This document shows, piece after piece, positions 24,803 to 35,927 of a DNA stretch of 64,000 nt. Origin of the DNA: Companilactobacillus formosensis (lineage in GTDB: Bacteria; Bacillota; Bacilli; Lactobacillales; Lactobacillaceae); assembly GCF_005405305.1 (NCBI RefSeq), contig NZ_BJDU01000001.1, forward strand, positions 370,791-434,790. Reading direction: 5' to 3'. Positions within the stretch are counted from its first letter, which is position 1. Every line of letters starts with the position of its first letter. Both the position numbers and the translations under genes were made by a program. Under the pieces are notes generated by a model that saw nothing but the letters and a program-made list of their open reading frames with translations, searched no databases and was not told the origin of the DNA.

Positions 24803-25609
24803 TTGATCAAACATATTTTTTCCGATATGGATGGAACTCTTTTACAAAGTGATTGTAAAATCAGTGAAAACAACGTCCAAACTATTAAGGAAAGTCAAAT
24901 TCCATTTACATTAGTTTCAGCTCGTTCACCAATGGAAATGACCGAAGTCATTGATAAACTTGATTTAGATGAGCCACAGATTGGCTTCAACGGTGGTTTG
25001 ATTTTTCAAAAACAAGATCAAGGCTTGAAAATTCTCAGCGAACACACATTAAATATTGATAGTGTAAAGAAAGTAATTACTTTAGTTGATGAACAATTTC
25101 CTAAAGTTAGTCGTAGTTTTTACGATATTGATAATTGGTATGTCGATAAATTCGATAAAGGTGTTAAATATGAGCAAAAAATGGGCGGACAGACACCTAA
25201 ACTAGTTGATTATGTTTCTTTGTTAAAACAACCTGATGTAAAAGTTTTTAAAATCATGCTATTAGCATTCGATGCGATTGAGATGAAACAATTGATTGAA
25301 AAACTGGAATCTATTAACTCTGGTGACATGAGTATTAAACAATCTGGAGAATATTACCTCGAGATTACCAGTCATTTGGCTCAGAAGTCACGTGGCATCA
25401 AATACATTCAAGACTTGGAAAAATTGCTTAAAAAGGATATGGCGGCTTTTGGCGATGGCTTCAACGATTTATCGATGTTAGAAATGGTCGGAACGCCAGT
25501 TGTCATGGATAATGCCTTAGAAGGCGTGAAAGAATATGGCAAGTACATCACGAAGAATAATGATGAAGATGGCGTAGCCTATGGTATAAAGAAGTTTCTT
25601 CAAAAATAA
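24803..25609 (+). CDS. HAD superfamily phosphatase, Cof type
   Basis: A cytoplasmic hydrolase of about 268 residues. The nucleophile motif FSDMDGTLL is at residues 6-14. Motif II Ser/Thr is in LVSARS, and the Lys and Asp motifs are seen in QKSRGIKYI and FGDGFNDLSM. The C2B cap places it in the Cof/YidA group, which dephosphorylates sugar phosphates or flavin nucleotides. The TTG at 24803 is chosen because GGAGG is seven bases upstream, while the ATG at 24797 is only one base from it. Confidence 0.85.
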   Translation: MIKHIFSDMDGTLLQSDCKISENNVQTIKESQIPFTLVSARSPMEMTEVIDKLDLDEPQIGFNGGLIFQKQDQGLKILSEHTLNIDSVKKVITLVDEQFPKVSRSFYDIDNWYVDKFDKGVKYEQKMGGQTPKLVDYVSLLKQPDVKVFKIMLLAFDAIEMKQLIEKLESINSGDMSIKQSGEYYLEITSHLAQKSRGIKYIQDLEKLLKKDMAAFGDGFNDLSMLEMVGTPVVMDNALEGVKEYGKYITKNNDEDGVAYGIKKFLQK

Positions 25610-25611
25610 CT

Positions 25612-25656
25612 AAAAAAGGTCTTACTAGAAAAATTAATTCTGGTAAGACCTTTTTT
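25612..25656. terminator. Bidirectional terminator
   Basis: The long stem AAAAAAGGTCTTAC..GAA/TTC..GTAAGACCTTTTTT lies between convergent genes. Confidence 0.9.
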
Positions 25657-25658
25657 AG

Positions 25659-25946
25659 TTAAGCTTTAGTAGCTTTTAAAATGTGATGTTGTAAATATTT
25701 AGATTCACCATAGCCAGTGTTGATAAAGGAGAATTTTTGAGCATTGTAAATGAAGTTGACTCGATCTTCACCATAAAACTTATCGATGGTTAAATCAGTG
25801 ATCTCTGAAAAAGGAATAACGATATGGCGCAAGGTCTTCATGCCTCTGACTAAGGTCATTGATAGTTTATCTTTTCCAAACTCATAATCAACATAGCCCT
25901 TAAATGTTTCTGAATCGCGTTGAGTAATTTGAATATAAGTGAACAT
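25659..25946 (-). CDS. Small hypothetical protein, probable PH-like fold
   Basis: A soluble protein of 95 residues beginning MFTYIQITQRD. It consists mainly of beta-strand-like segments with a C-terminal helix, including IVIPFSEITDLTIDKFYGEDRV, and is reminiscent of small bacterial PH-like domains. The family is not recognised. The ATG at 25946 is preferred; a TTG-initiated extension of 15 residues is possible but has no ribosome site, and neither start has a strong one. It ends at a bidirectional terminator. Confidence 0.6.
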   Translation of the reverse strand: MFTYIQITQRDSETFKGYVDYEFGKDKLSMTLVRGMKTLRHIVIPFSEITDLTIDKFYGEDRVNFIYNAQKFSFINTGYGESKYLQHHILKATKA

Positions 25947-26171
25947 AATAATCACTTGCTTCTTTCTATGACTTGAATTGATCAATGACAAATAAATTAA
26001 TATCGTTGATTAACTTTGATTATATTTAGTCAATAAAGAAATAAAAGATTGTTAACCCTTTCTATTACAACTTGTCTATTTCAGAGCAATTTCTTTGATA
26101 TAACGTTTATTTTAATTTAAATTTATTAACGAAATAATAAATGACTAAGAATTTAGAAGTAGGCGGTTAAG

Positions 26172-26690
26172 ATGGAAAAAAGTTTTGCAAGAAAATTGAA
26201 TTGGAAGCCATTGTTGAATAGTTTGATTTTTGGAGCCGCTATCGGTTCCTTTGTTTATATTGTTTCTAAACATGATTTGACTATGGGAATAACCTTTGGT
26301 CTGATAGGATTTTTGATTCAAAGCATAGTGATTTATCCACGCTATTTGCCTAGTCTCTATGGACAATGGAAAATTACCGAAGGAAATGTTTCTTATTACG
26401 ATTACAGTACTTGGACTAAAAGAATCAAAGCAATTTTCTTACCATTGGCCAAGAAGCAAAAAGTGATTTCCTTCGACGATATTTTGTCCTATTCATTAGT
26501 TGTAACTAAGAAGTCTAACAAGTGGACGCCACACTATATCGTCTTAAAAGTCGATGATGGACATGATGTGGCTCTGGACTTATCTTGGAATTTATTGAAG
26601 TCAGGTGCCCCACAAAAAGATGTTGAATGGGTAGTCGATTTTATTACTAATAAATTAAATCAAAAGACAGTTAAAGTTTTGCAAGCATAG
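26172..26690 (+). CDS. Two-TM membrane protein of unknown function (paralogue of 19130-19663)
   Basis: A protein of 172 residues with two N-terminal helices (about 15-55) and a soluble PH-like domain. The segment YYDYSTWTKRIKAIFLPLAK matches the landmark of the 19.1-kb gene, and the whole proteins align end to end, so the two arose by an old duplication. The function is unknown. The Shine-Dalgarno is weak (TAGGCGG) and a terminator follows. Confidence 0.7.
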   Translation: MEKSFARKLNWKPLLNSLIFGAAIGSFVYIVSKHDLTMGITFGLIGFLIQSIVIYPRYLPSLYGQWKITEGNVSYYDYSTWTKRIKAIFLPLAKKQKVISFDDILSYSLVVTKKSNKWTPHYIVLKVDDGHDVALDLSWNLLKSGAPQKDVEWVVDFITNKLNQKTVKVLQA

Positions 26691-26721
26691 AAAAAAGCCC
26701 TCACATTGTGAAGGCTTTTTT
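26691..26721. terminator. Bidirectional terminator
   Basis: The stem AAAAAAGCC.TCAC/GTGA.GGCTTTTTT lies between convergent genes. Confidence 0.9.
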
Positions 26722-26722
26722 G

Positions 26723-28807
26723 TTATTCGTCGTCATCGTCATCAATTTCGTCATCAATTTGAATATCTTTCAAAGCGGAACGATCTTTTCTAACAAGACG
26801 TAAACGATTAAGTGAGACTTTGCCAAGAACTAGTGGAACACGTTCTTCAACAACATCACTATAGGAAAGTCCAAACCAAGTAGCAGGCGAGATAAATTTC
26901 TGCAGAATCAAACGCATATTAATAATGCTCTTATTCAAACTACTGATCTTAGTATCTGGTGAAATAACTTCTTTGATAATAACAAAGGAGAAGTCACCAA
27001 CTTCACGATCTGGGATAGTTGTATATTTCTGTGGCTGTGGCTTGATTTCACCATTTGACATCATGTCATTAACAACTTGACGAAGGTAGACGTTAACCTT
27101 TTGATCAACTCTAAATCCTAAGTATAGTTGTACGCTGACCATATAGTCAGTATCGAAAGTTTCAACACTATAAGCGGCTGTATAAGGTTCATCAGTAACA
27201 TTAACAGTTACGAACCAATAAACTTGAGCACGTTTAGGACGCTTATCAAGGATTGAATAAAGAATATTCTTCTTGATACGATAACCGTCATGAATCTTAG
27301 TCAAATAAACTAAGTTAGTTGTATATAGTGGATAACTAGGATCTTTTCTCAAGTCATTTAATTGATGCTTAAAAGCTAACAAGGAAACGAAATGACTTCT
27401 AAATGTATTGTCGTCCTTGAGTCTTTCACCGTATCTCCAAACGAACATAACGATAATAAGCAAAGCAGCGATGAACATGGTAATGTAAGCACCGTGAATG
27501 AACTTACTACTGTTAGTTACAAAGAAGATACTTTCAATGATGAAGAAGAAACTAATGATAACGGTGGTAAAGAAGCGGTTAGCACGTTTCATCAACAACC
27601 ATTGATGCAAGAGGATCGTAGTCATTAACATAGTAATAGTAATTTCTAGACCGTAAGCATTAGACATGTTTTCTGAAGTTTTGAAATAGAAAACAATGAA
27701 TAAACAAACAACCCAGATAATTGAGTTAACAGTTGGAATATAAAGTTGACCCTTGAAATTTGTAGGATAATAAGTCTTCAGACGAGGGAACATTCTTAAC
27801 TTCGTAGCTTCTGATACTAGGGTATACGAACCAGAAATCAAAGCTTGAGAAGCAATGATGGCTGCCAAAGCTGATAAAAAGATTCCAAAGAGTCTAAAAT
27901 CAGCTGGGATAGATTGGTAGAAAGGATTCATGGAAGAACCCATTTGTTGCAAACTGTGATTATCACGAACACCAATTATCCAAGCAGCTTGACCTAAGTA
28001 ACTAAGCAATAAACAAATCTTTACAAAAGGCCAACTAGTATAAATATTAGGACGACCAACGTGTCCCATATCGGAGTACAAAGCTTCAGCACCAGTAGTA
28101 GCCAAGAAGATACTACCTAAAATGAAAACTCCTCTGATGTTAACAGGACTTCTGAGCAATTCAAAAGCATAATAAGGGTTCAAGGCTCTGATGATAGTCC
28201 AATCTGACGATAGGTTGAAAATACCAATTACGCCTAAGAAGCCAAACCAAATCAGCATGATAGGACCAAAAGCACGTCCGATAAGTTGTGTCCCAAATCT
28301 TTGAATGAAGAAGAGGGTCGACAAGATGATGATTGTTACAATAATAACTTGGTTTTGGGTGCTGATTAAGACCATGTTACTGATTTTAATACCCTTTAGC
28401 CCTTCAATCGCAGCAGTAACGGTAACAGCTGGAGTCATCATACCATCGGCTAAGAAAGTTGCTCCACCAATCATTGCTGGAATGATTAACCATTTAGCAC
28501 GTTTTCTAACCAAGGTGTAGAGGGCAAAGATACCACCTTCACCACGGTTATCGGCACGTAGAGCAATCAAAACATACTTGATTGTCGTTACCAAAGTCAG
28601 TGTCCAGAAAATTAATGAAACACTACCTAAAATAAAATTAGTGGACATTTTTTCTAGTCCACCATTCCCAACCATCAAAGAATGCATAACATATAGAGGA
28701 GATGTACCAATGTCCCCATAGACGATTCCTAAAGCAATTAAGAATCCAGCTATGCTCATCTTTGAATGGGGGTTATTTTTCAAAGAATTCAGTTGTGTCT
28801 TTTCCAT
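26723..28807 (-). CDS. kup: KUP family potassium uptake transporter
   Basis: A proton-coupled potassium importer of about 694 residues. Twelve membrane helices occupy roughly residues 25-450, and a long cytoplasmic C-terminal domain ends in an acidic Asp/Glu tail. The landmarks GIVYGDIGTSPLYV and RADNRGEGGIFALY are unmistakable. In related lactic acid bacteria Kup proteins are inhibited by cyclic di-AMP. The ATG at 28807 is chosen because GGAGA lies about ten bases upstream, which removes ten residues from the longest frame. Confidence 0.94.
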   Translation of the reverse strand: MEKTQLNSLKNNPHSKMSIAGFLIALGIVYGDIGTSPLYVMHSLMVGNGGLEKMSTNFILGSVSLIFWTLTLVTTIKYVLIALRADNRGEGGIFALYTLVRKRAKWLIIPAMIGGATFLADGMMTPAVTVTAAIEGLKGIKISNMVLISTQNQVIIVTIIILSTLFFIQRFGTQLIGRAFGPIMLIWFGFLGVIGIFNLSSDWTIIRALNPYYAFELLRSPVNIRGVFILGSIFLATTGAEALYSDMGHVGRPNIYTSWPFVKICLLLSYLGQAAWIIGVRDNHSLQQMGSSMNPFYQSIPADFRLFGIFLSALAAIIASQALISGSYTLVSEATKLRMFPRLKTYYPTNFKGQLYIPTVNSIIWVVCLFIVFYFKTSENMSNAYGLEITITMLMTTILLHQWLLMKRANRFFTTVIISFFFIIESIFFVTNSSKFIHGAYITMFIAALLIIVMFVWRYGERLKDDNTFRSHFVSLLAFKHQLNDLRKDPSYPLYTTNLVYLTKIHDGYRIKKNILYSILDKRPKRAQVYWFVTVNVTDEPYTAAYSVETFDTDYMVSVQLYLGFRVDQKVNVYLRQVVNDMMSNGEIKPQPQKYTTIPDREVGDFSFVIIKEVISPDTKISSLNKSIINMRLILQKFISPATWFGLSYSDVVEERVPLVLGKVSLNRLRLVRKDRSALKDIQIDDEIDDDDDE

Positions 28808-28931
28808 ATAAATAATCTCCAAAATTAAACAGTTCAACCGGAATTATAACATTGAAATTGATAGTATGAAACCACATAATTTTGGTCTAGTGAGATTCCA
28901 TATATATCAAGGCATTTATGAACTTTTGGTA

Positions 28932-31352
28932 CTATTTGTGAATTGGAACGATCAATGATGAATCTTTGGTTTGAACTGTATATTTAATATCTTGATTACC
29001 ACGAACCGTCATTCCAAAATCAGTTGCATAGACGATTAAGCCAAGTTGATGTCCCTTTAGTAGCTTATAAAATGTCGGTTGTAATTCAACACTCACATTA
29101 TAAAAAACATTTGGTTTTAGTTCATCTACTTTATAATTGTTTTCGCGATTTTGTAAATTAAGATGACCTTTAGATATCATTTTGAAAGGAGTTTCCTTAC
29201 CGTAAGTAAATTCACGTAAGTCATCTTCACGCCAATCATAGGTTCCAGCTAAGCTATTCTTAGAAATTAGTGTTGGTGAAACGTTTAATCGTTTAGCTAA
29301 TCCGTAGTCGACTAGTTGAAAACTTAAAAGACCAATATTTTGGCTAGAAGAAACTTTCAAATTAACTAGTGTTTTACCATCAATCGTTAAATTGTTATCT
29401 AATGGTGCAGTCTTAAAGAGTAGACGATTCTCAAGTAACTTCTCATTAGAAGATAGTAGTTCATTTTCCCAAGTATCGTTATGCTTAGCATAAAAATCAA
29501 AGGACTTTTTGTCTAATTGGTCATTGAAAGATAATTCTTGCTTTTTGGAAGCATCAGTAGTTAATTTATCATTTGATAAATTGTATTTGATTTGCTCATT
29601 TTCACTGTTAGCCCAGTCTTGATAGCTATTCCAAGTTTCTGCTTTTGTGTTGTCCTGAATGATAACATTAGGAATTATTTCCTTAGCCTGATTATCTACT
29701 CCAAGTAGTTCATGAGTGAGCCATAGGTTAATGATATCGTTATAGTCGATTGATCTGAAAGCATTGATGTAGATATGTTGTCCTTGATGTAAAATCAGTT
29801 TTTGCGTAACGCCGTTATGTTTGATGCCGTTCCACAAGCGTTCAACATTTCTTGGCTTGACATTCCAATCATTAAGACCATGGACCATGAAGACATCGGC
29901 AGTGATGTTTTTGAAGTTTTTGTGGTAATTTCTAGCATCCCAAAAGGTGTTGTAATTGCCAGTTGTTCGATCTTGTCCGTGGTTGATTTTTTCGATTTGT
30001 TCTTTCCAAGTATCTTTAACATTATGGAAGTCACCAGGTTGAAGACGACGACTGAATGTTTCCTCAGCTAAGACATCAGCATCTTCACCAGGAAATCCAC
30101 CAGGAGCGATAACAAGTCCACCGTCACGGTAGTAGTCATACCAACTAGAAATAGCAGCCTCACTGATGATTGTCTTCAAGCCGTAAACACCGGTTGTTGC
30201 TGCGGCGGTGGCCAAGGTTCCTAAATATGATCTACCCGTCATAGCGATACGTTTGTTAGACCACCAAGCTTTAATTTCGATATTGTCGATACGATTAGTA
30301 AAAGCAGGCAATTCGCCAGTCAACCATTTAATGATAGAAATAGTTGAAGTAGTTTCGTCAGGATCACCAGTAGTTCTTAGGCCTTCGGAATCTTTGGTTC
30401 CAATTCCTGCCATGTAGACGACCGCAAAGCCTCGAGCTAAGAAATAGTCATTCATTGTATAAGAACTTTCACGAGAAAAATCTTCTTCAGCTCGCTTAGT
30501 TTGACCATTAATGACACGTGGATGAGGGAGCTTTGTTGATGATTCGTGATACTCAATATCGCTGTATTGTAGGTTGTTAGGCTCTTTGTGTTGAAGCGCT
30601 ACGTTAACGTTATGAGTTAGTTTTTCGCCGGTTTCATCGTTGGTTCCTTGATTGTAAGGACTGGCTGTGTAAAGAACGGGAACTTTTAAGCCGTTCTCAG
30701 TGGCTTGAGGACGCAAAACTTCAGCTTTTAATAAATCACGTTTGCCGTCGTGGTCAGTATCTTGAGGAGATTCAACGTAAACGACCTCACGAATTAATTT
30801 ATGGGGATCAAAAACAGGTAAGGTTTTGCCGTTGAATAATAAGGGATGGTTAACTTTGCCATAGAATTTTACGAAAAAACCTTTGGTAGCTAAAAAGTCG
30901 ATGAAGGTTTGACCATTTTTATTATGAGTGGCTAATAACCAATACCAAGCTGATTTTAATTCATCTATCGAAAATGAATCGGTGTTGTGATCAGCAATCA
31001 TTAATTGAATCTTTTTCATTGCACCTAAGGGATCACTAAAACTGAAATCTACATCTGGATTAAATTTTAGTAATTGTAAAGCGACATTATAAAAAGCGCT
31101 GACAGAAACATTTGTTGCAGAATCTAAGTATTCATTTAAATTCAAAGAGTCAGTTGCCATATAGGTTTTTAATTTTTCCTCAAAAGCTGATGATGTTTTA
31201 GCTTCTAAAAAACTTTTGCTTAAAAAACTTTTCCATAATTTGATTGGATCGGTCTCTGATTCGTTATCTTTATCTAGAAAGCCGATTGTTTGAAGTTCAA
31301 CCAATTGATCTTTGTATTCAGTTGGACGAATTGCAAATTGATTATTTTTCAT
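28932..31352 (-). CDS. pepX: X-prolyl dipeptidyl aminopeptidase PepX
   Basis: A cytoplasmic serine peptidase (family S15, 806 residues) that releases X-Pro dipeptides from peptides such as those of casein. It has the PepX-type N-terminal helical domain, the alpha/beta-hydrolase core with nucleophile motif GRSYLGT, the Asp region [13 protein letters not shown] and the His region HQGQHIYIN, and a C-terminal jelly-roll domain. The length is typical. An AAGGAG site precedes the start. It lies next to the pepC gene but behind that gene's terminator. Confidence 0.95.
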   Translation of the reverse strand: MKNNQFAIRPTEYKDQLVELQTIGFLDKDNESETDPIKLWKSFLSKSFLEAKTSSAFEEKLKTYMATDSLNLNEYLDSATNVSVSAFYNVALQLLKFNPDVDFSFSDPLGAMKKIQLMIADHNTDSFSIDELKSAWYWLLATHNKNGQTFIDFLATKGFFVKFYGKVNHPLLFNGKTLPVFDPHKLIREVVYVESPQDTDHDGKRDLLKAEVLRPQATENGLKVPVLYTASPYNQGTNDETGEKLTHNVNVALQHKEPNNLQYSDIEYHESSTKLPHPRVINGQTKRAEEDFSRESSYTMNDYFLARGFAVVYMAGIGTKDSEGLRTTGDPDETTSTISIIKWLTGELPAFTNRIDNIEIKAWWSNKRIAMTGRSYLGTLATAAATTGVYGLKTIISEAAISSWYDYYRDGGLVIAPGGFPGEDADVLAEETFSRRLQPGDFHNVKDTWKEQIEKINHGQDRTTGNYNTFWDARNYHKNFKNITADVFMVHGLNDWNVKPRNVERLWNGIKHNGVTQKLILHQGQHIYINAFRSIDYNDIINLWLTHELLGVDNQAKEIIPNVIIQDNTKAETWNSYQDWANSENEQIKYNLSNDKLTTDASKKQELSFNDQLDKKSFDFYAKHNDTWENELLSSNEKLLENRLLFKTAPLDNNLTIDGKTLVNLKVSSSQNIGLLSFQLVDYGLAKRLNVSPTLISKNSLAGTYDWREDDLREFTYGKETPFKMISKGHLNLQNRENNYKVDELKPNVFYNVSVELQPTFYKLLKGHQLGLIVYATDFGMTVRGNQDIKYTVQTKDSSLIVPIHK

Positions 31353-31438
31353 TAAACAGACAACTCCTTCTTTGATATTAATTTCATTATAAGACAGTGA
31401 AAGGGTTTTACATAGATATTACGATAGAATTTGGGTAC

Positions 31439-31472
31439 ACAAAAACCTCGCTAGAATATCTAACGAGGTTAA
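31439..31472 (-). terminator. Rho-independent terminator of pepC
   Basis: On the minus strand AACCTCGTTAGA/TCTAGCGAGGTT is followed by a T-rich tract. Confidence 0.8.
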
Positions 31473-31484
31473 TTGACTTAATAG

Positions 31485-32828
31485 TTAGGCAAGAGCACCC
31501 ATTGGATCCCATGGTGCAAGAACTTTAGGTTCTTTGGATTCTTTTTCGAAAGTATCCTTCAAATCTTCTGGTAGATACTTCTTGTTGATAACTAGTTGAT
31601 AAACGTATTCGTCAAACCATGAGTCACTCATAACAAAGTAACCCTTGTTTCCGACTTTTTCACCCCATGAGTTTTCAACTTTCCACTTCAATGGGTTGCC
31701 GTTTTCGTCCAAATCAACACCGGTGATAACCATAGCGTGAGTCATCATACTTTCGATGTAGTCAAGACGTTCTGCCTTAGTCATTGAAAGATCAGTGTTT
31801 AGCAAGCCTTCAAGATCATAGATATTTGTATCCATGATACCAATCTTACGATCAGAACTTTGACCAACATCACTACCGAACCAAACTGTTTCACCAGCTT
31901 GAAGTTGTTTGATGGCTAATTTCTTGAAGTCATTGATTTCAAGATTCAAGTGACGAACTTGACGACCACCAACGACGTTACCAAGCATTTCAACCGTATA
32001 GACGTGATTGTATGGTTTGTCAGCTGTTGGAGCATTGATAGTTGAGATGTAGCTGTCTAAGTCCCAACCAACGTATTTCTTGAAGAATTCTTGAGGTGTA
32101 ATACCAACTTCCTTGTGATAGTTCTTATCGTCATCACGGTAAGCCCAGTCAAACTTAGTTGGAGGAACGCCGACTGTGTAAACTAAAATCTTGTAGATTT
32201 CGCTTAATAGTTCGTTCTTTTTACGTTCAATGTCTTCTTCTGATTTGTTGTCGTTAACTAAGTTACGTAAGATGATGGCACCTTTACGTAATTTCTTGTT
32301 AAGAACGTTGTTTAGTTCAGATGAATTTTTACGACTGAAAGTATCAGGCATAACGCTCTTAGGAACTAATCCATATTTTTGAACAAGTGCCATGACCATA
32401 TCCCATTGACCACCATCTTGTTGAGGTGTTGTCATTAAGAAGTCAACTTTGCGGTCACCTGTTGGAAGGGCGGCAGTGTTAATAACATTTTCGAAGAAGT
32501 AGTTAGATTTTTCTAACTTATCCCAGAAAAGCATGTAACCTTGTGACAATTCAAAGCCCTTGATTTTGAATTCATTTTGAACAGGGTGTCTCATAGTATT
32601 CAAAGCAGCGAAGACCCAGCAGAGTCCAGAACGCATTTGGTCAGCAACTTTACCAGTGTCTAGTTCGACTGAAAAAGTTGGATCCATAGCAATTTTAGAT
32701 TCGATAGTTTCACTTGATTTGAAAAGTCCGTTGTTGATTACAGCGTTTTTGATAGCTGCTGAAGCGGGTGTTTTTTCAAATGCTGTTTGAAAATTAGTTA
32801 AATCTGATGATGTAATTTCTTTAGTCAT
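31485..32828 (-). CDS. pepC: C1-family aminopeptidase (PepC/bleomycin hydrolase type)
   Basis: A cytoplasmic papain-like cysteine peptidase of 447 residues. The catalytic Cys is in SGLCWVFAALN, the His in THAMVITGVD and the Asn in ENSWGEKVGNKGY. It completes amino acid release from peptides. Lactobacilli carry paralogues with aminopeptidase (PepC) or endopeptidase (PepE/G) activity, and these are not separable with certainty from sequence alone. The C-terminus ends PWDPMGALA, similar to the PepC tail that plugs the active site. Confidence 0.9.
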   Translation of the reverse strand: MTKEITSSDLTNFQTAFEKTPASAAIKNAVINNGLFKSSETIESKIAMDPTFSVELDTGKVADQMRSGLCWVFAALNTMRHPVQNEFKIKGFELSQGYMLFWDKLEKSNYFFENVINTAALPTGDRKVDFLMTTPQQDGGQWDMVMALVQKYGLVPKSVMPDTFSRKNSSELNNVLNKKLRKGAIILRNLVNDNKSEEDIERKKNELLSEIYKILVYTVGVPPTKFDWAYRDDDKNYHKEVGITPQEFFKKYVGWDLDSYISTINAPTADKPYNHVYTVEMLGNVVGGRQVRHLNLEINDFKKLAIKQLQAGETVWFGSDVGQSSDRKIGIMDTNIYDLEGLLNTDLSMTKAERLDYIESMMTHAMVITGVDLDENGNPLKWKVENSWGEKVGNKGYFVMSDSWFDEYVYQLVINKKYLPEDLKDTFEKESKEPKVLAPWDPMGALA

Positions 32829-32852
32829 GCAATATTCTCCTCTGTTTGAAAT

Positions 32853-33542
32853 TTATCTGATATTATCGATTACTTTTGGACCATCCTCATAACCGACGAT
32901 AATAGTATTAACTATATCAAGAAATAGGCCATGTGCAACTATTCCAACTTGGTGATCTAACCAGTCAGCTAAAAGATGAGGATGATTGATCGTACCAACT
33001 TTTAAGTCGATAACGTAATTTTTGTTGTGAGTTAAGACACGTTTGCCATTTTCATCGAGACGAAATTCTGGCTTTAAATCTTCTTTTTGCAAGTCTTCAA
33101 AAGTCTTTTCGCAACCAAATGGAATTACTTCCAAAGGTAGTGGAAAACTACCCAATGTATCGGCCATTTTCGATTGATCAACGATCCAAATATTTTTAAT
33201 TGAGTTAGTAGCAACCATCTTTTCTAGCAAGTGGGCAGCACCGCCACCCTTGATTCCTTGATAGTTTTTGTCGATTTGATCAGCACCATCAATTGTTAAG
33301 TCGATGTGGTCAACGTCGTTCAAATCTTTGGTTGGAATGCCTAAAGATTGAGCTTGTTTTTCAGAACGGGATGAAGTAGTTACAGCAACGATATTCTTGA
33401 TTTCGCCACTTTGATATCTTTTACCCAATTCTTCAATCATATAGTAAACAGTAGAACCTGTACCTAGACCAACTACGGTATTACTCTTGATGTAATCAAC
33501 AGATTTAACACCAACGGCTTTTTTTAATTCATCTTGATTCAA
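32853..33542 (-). CDS. rpiA: Ribose-5-phosphate isomerase A
   Basis: Pentose phosphate enzyme interconverting ribose 5-phosphate and ribulose 5-phosphate, 229 residues. Active-site motifs are [20 protein letters not shown] and IKGGGAAHL. The start is a TTG placed directly after the TAG of the upstream acetyltransferase gene. Its Shine-Dalgarno (GAAGGGGG) lies inside that gene, so the two are translationally coupled. Confidence 0.94.
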   Translation of the reverse strand: MNQDELKKAVGVKSVDYIKSNTVVGLGTGSTVYYMIEELGKRYQSGEIKNIVAVTTSSRSEKQAQSLGIPTKDLNDVDHIDLTIDGADQIDKNYQGIKGGGAAHLLEKMVATNSIKNIWIVDQSKMADTLGSFPLPLEVIPFGCEKTFEDLQKEDLKPEFRLDENGKRVLTHNKNYVIDLKVGTINHPHLLADWLDHQVGIVAHGLFLDIVNTIIVGYEDGPKVIDNIR

Positions 33543-33845
33543 CTAATTTTCCCCCTTCAATAGCTCTTGGTAATTGTCAGCTAAAAGAAATCTGATTTCT
33601 GGCTTTTTTTCAAAAGCAGCTTTGGCATATTCACAGACTGGAACTACTTTGAGACCCTTTAAGTCAGAAAAATCCAACATAGCATTCAAAAGTTTACCAG
33701 CTAGACCTTGACCTCGATAATTGTCGTCAACGTAGGTGTGATCGATTGAGACAACACCATCTTTAACAGTTGAGTAAGTGATTTCTCCAATCATTTTGTC
33801 GTTGTCTTCGAAGTAGAAACGACCGTCCTCATGTTTCATTTCCAT
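33543..33845 (-). CDS. Small GNAT-like N-acetyltransferase (YjdJ type)
   Basis: One hundred residues, a minimal GCN5-related fold of the YjdJ/Gcn5-like subgroup. The acetyl-CoA loop is VDDNYRGQGLAGKLL and is followed by the conserved VCEYAKAAFEKKPE with its Cys. The substrate is unknown. It has an AGGAGG site seven bases before the ATG and forms an operon with rpiA. Confidence 0.82.
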   Translation of the reverse strand: MEMKHEDGRFYFEDNDKMIGEITYSTVKDGVVSIDHTYVDDNYRGQGLAGKLLNAMLDFSDLKGLKVVPVCEYAKAAFEKKPEIRFLLADNYQELLKGEN

Positions 33846-33976
33846 ATAATTACCTCCTGCTAGATTAATTTAATTTTATATTACTCTATTATAAGTAGAA
33901 AGTCAGTGTAATGAATAGTTTTATAGCGTCTAAAATGCTATTATTTTAGTTATCTAATGCTGAAGGAGTTTTCGAT

Positions 33977-34519
33977 TTGACAAAAAAACGTGGATTTGAA
34001 ATTGTGAAAAAATACGAGGGACAAGGTATTAATTTGCCAGTTCGTCAGACTAAAAACGCTGCTGGTTATGATATTGAAAGTGCAGAGGATTTCGTAGTAC
34101 CTTCAATCTGGAAATTTGGAGTTTTGAATGTTTTGAAGTTTATTTTGAACAAGGGTAAGATGGACGATTCAAAACTTGCTGAAGTTCAAAAATCAATCAA
34201 GCCAGTTCTAGTTCCAACGGGTATCAAAGCTTACATGCAAGATGACGAGGTTTTGATCATTGCCAGTCGTTCCAGCAATCCTTTGAAACGTGGACTTTCG
34301 ATTCCTAATGGTATTGGTGTAGTTGACGCAGACTACTATAATAATGATAGTAATGAAGGTGAATTGTTCGTTCAATTGATCAACTTTTTCCCTATGGATT
34401 ATAAGGTTAAAAAAGGTGAACGATTGGCTCAAGGAATTTTTATTAAATATCTTACAACCGATGATGATGAAGGTGGATTAAAGAAACGCCTTGGTGGATT
34501 TGGTTCTTCAGGAATATAA
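33977..34519 (+). CDS. dut: dUTP diphosphatase (dUTPase)
   Basis: Hydrolyses dUTP to dUMP and pyrophosphate, keeping uracil out of DNA and supplying dTMP synthesis. All five motifs are recognisable in 180 residues: [43 protein letters not shown] and GGFGSSG. It is longer than the minimal enzyme because of an insert around residues 45-75. The start is TTG with AAGGAG eight bases upstream. It is first in a run with radA and yacL. Confidence 0.9.
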   Translation: MTKKRGFEIVKKYEGQGINLPVRQTKNAAGYDIESAEDFVVPSIWKFGVLNVLKFILNKGKMDDSKLAEVQKSIKPVLVPTGIKAYMQDDEVLIIASRSSNPLKRGLSIPNGIGVVDADYYNNDSNEGELFVQLINFFPMDYKVKKGERLAQGIFIKYLTTDDDEGGLKKRLGGFGSSGI

Positions 34520-34539
34520 TTAAGAAAGGAACTATTTTA

Positions 34540-35910
34540 TTGGCTAAAGCTAAAACAAAATTCGTATGTCAAAATTGTGGCTACGTCTCACCGAAATATT
34601 TAGGTCGTTGTCCTAATTGTGGTGTTTGGAATCAAATGGTTGAAGAAGTCGATCAAGCAACTGTCAAAGCCAGCGCTACACCTAGTCGTCGTGTGAGTGA
34701 TTTGGAATCTAAACCAGTTAAAATTGGGGACGTTTCTTTTGAAAAAGAGCCTCGAATCAAAACTGATATGGACGAATTGAATCGAGTACTCGGTGGCGGA
34801 ATCGTGCCGGGTTCTTTGATTTTGATTGGTGGAGATCCAGGAATTGGTAAATCAACGCTTTTGACTCAAGTTTCGGGACAACTTCAGAAGACCGGTGGCA
34901 AAGTTTTGTACGTTTCCGGTGAAGAGAGTGCCTCACAAATTAAAATGCGAGCTGATCGTCTAGGTATTAAGGGTGATAATTTATACATTTACCCACAGAC
35001 TGATATGAGTTACATTCGTCAAACTATCGATGATATGAAACCAGATTTCTTGATTATCGATTCTGTGCAGACAATGGATGAACCAGAGATATCTTCTGCT
35101 GTTGGTAGTATTTCCCAAATTCGTGAGGTAACGGCTGAATTGATGAATATTGCTAAACAACAAAATATCACTGTCTTTGTTGTAGGGCACGTGACTAAAG
35201 GTGGCGCTATCGCTGGTCCAAAGATTTTGGAACACATGGTAGATACAGTGTTGTATTTTGAAGGAGATACTCATCATAGTTATCGAATTTTACGTTCCGT
35301 CAAGAACCGTTTTGGTTCAACTAACGAAATTGGTATTTTTGAGATGCGGACGAAAGGATTAGTTGAAGTGGCTAACCCCTCAGAGATTTTCTTAGAAGAA
35401 CGTTTAGCCAATGCCAATGGTTCTGCGGTGGTAGTTTCAATGGAAGGAACAAGACCAATTTTGGTTGAGATTCAATCTTTGATTACCCCAACTGTTTTTG
35501 GCAATGCTAAGAGAACTGCGACTGGATTAGATCACAATCGAGTTTCTGTTATCATGGCGGTACTAGAAAAACGTGGTAATTTGATGCTCCAAAACCAAGA
35601 TGCTTATTTGAAATCAACCGGTGGCGTAAAATTAGATGAACCGGCAATCGATTTGGCTTTGGCAATGTCAATTGCTTCTAGTTACAAAAATATGGGCATA
35701 CCTGGAACTGATTGCTTTGTTGGTGAAGTTGGCTTGACGGGTGAAGTTAGACGAGTCAATCGAATCGATCAACGTGTCAATGAAGCGGAAAAACTCGGTT
35801 TCAAACGAATCTTTATTCCTAAGAATAATCTTGGCGATTGGTCAAAAGATAATAAGATTCAAATCATCGGTGTCAGTACCGTGTCAGACGCTATGAACAA
35901 AATATTCTAA
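34540..35910 (+). CDS. radA: DNA repair protein RadA
   Basis: A hexameric DnaB-like helicase that promotes branch migration in homologous recombination, 456 residues. Visible are the N-terminal zinc finger CxxC..CPNC, Walker [11 protein letters not shown], the KNRFG motif and a C-terminal Lon-like domain. The start is TTG, preceded by AAAGGA. It is 20 bp after the dUTPase gene and upstream of yacL, the order usual in Bacilli. Confidence 0.95.
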   Translation: MAKAKTKFVCQNCGYVSPKYLGRCPNCGVWNQMVEEVDQATVKASATPSRRVSDLESKPVKIGDVSFEKEPRIKTDMDELNRVLGGGIVPGSLILIGGDPGIGKSTLLTQVSGQLQKTGGKVLYVSGEESASQIKMRADRLGIKGDNLYIYPQTDMSYIRQTIDDMKPDFLIIDSVQTMDEPEISSAVGSISQIREVTAELMNIAKQQNITVFVVGHVTKGGAIAGPKILEHMVDTVLYFEGDTHHSYRILRSVKNRFGSTNEIGIFEMRTKGLVEVANPSEIFLEERLANANGSAVVVSMEGTRPILVEIQSLITPTVFGNAKRTATGLDHNRVSVIMAVLEKRGNLMLQNQDAYLKSTGGVKLDEPAIDLALAMSIASSYKNMGIPGTDCFVGEVGLTGEVRRVNRIDQRVNEAEKLGFKRIFIPKNNLGDWSKDNKIQIIGVSTVSDAMNKIF

Positions 35911-35927
35911 AAATTAAGGAGGTTTTT

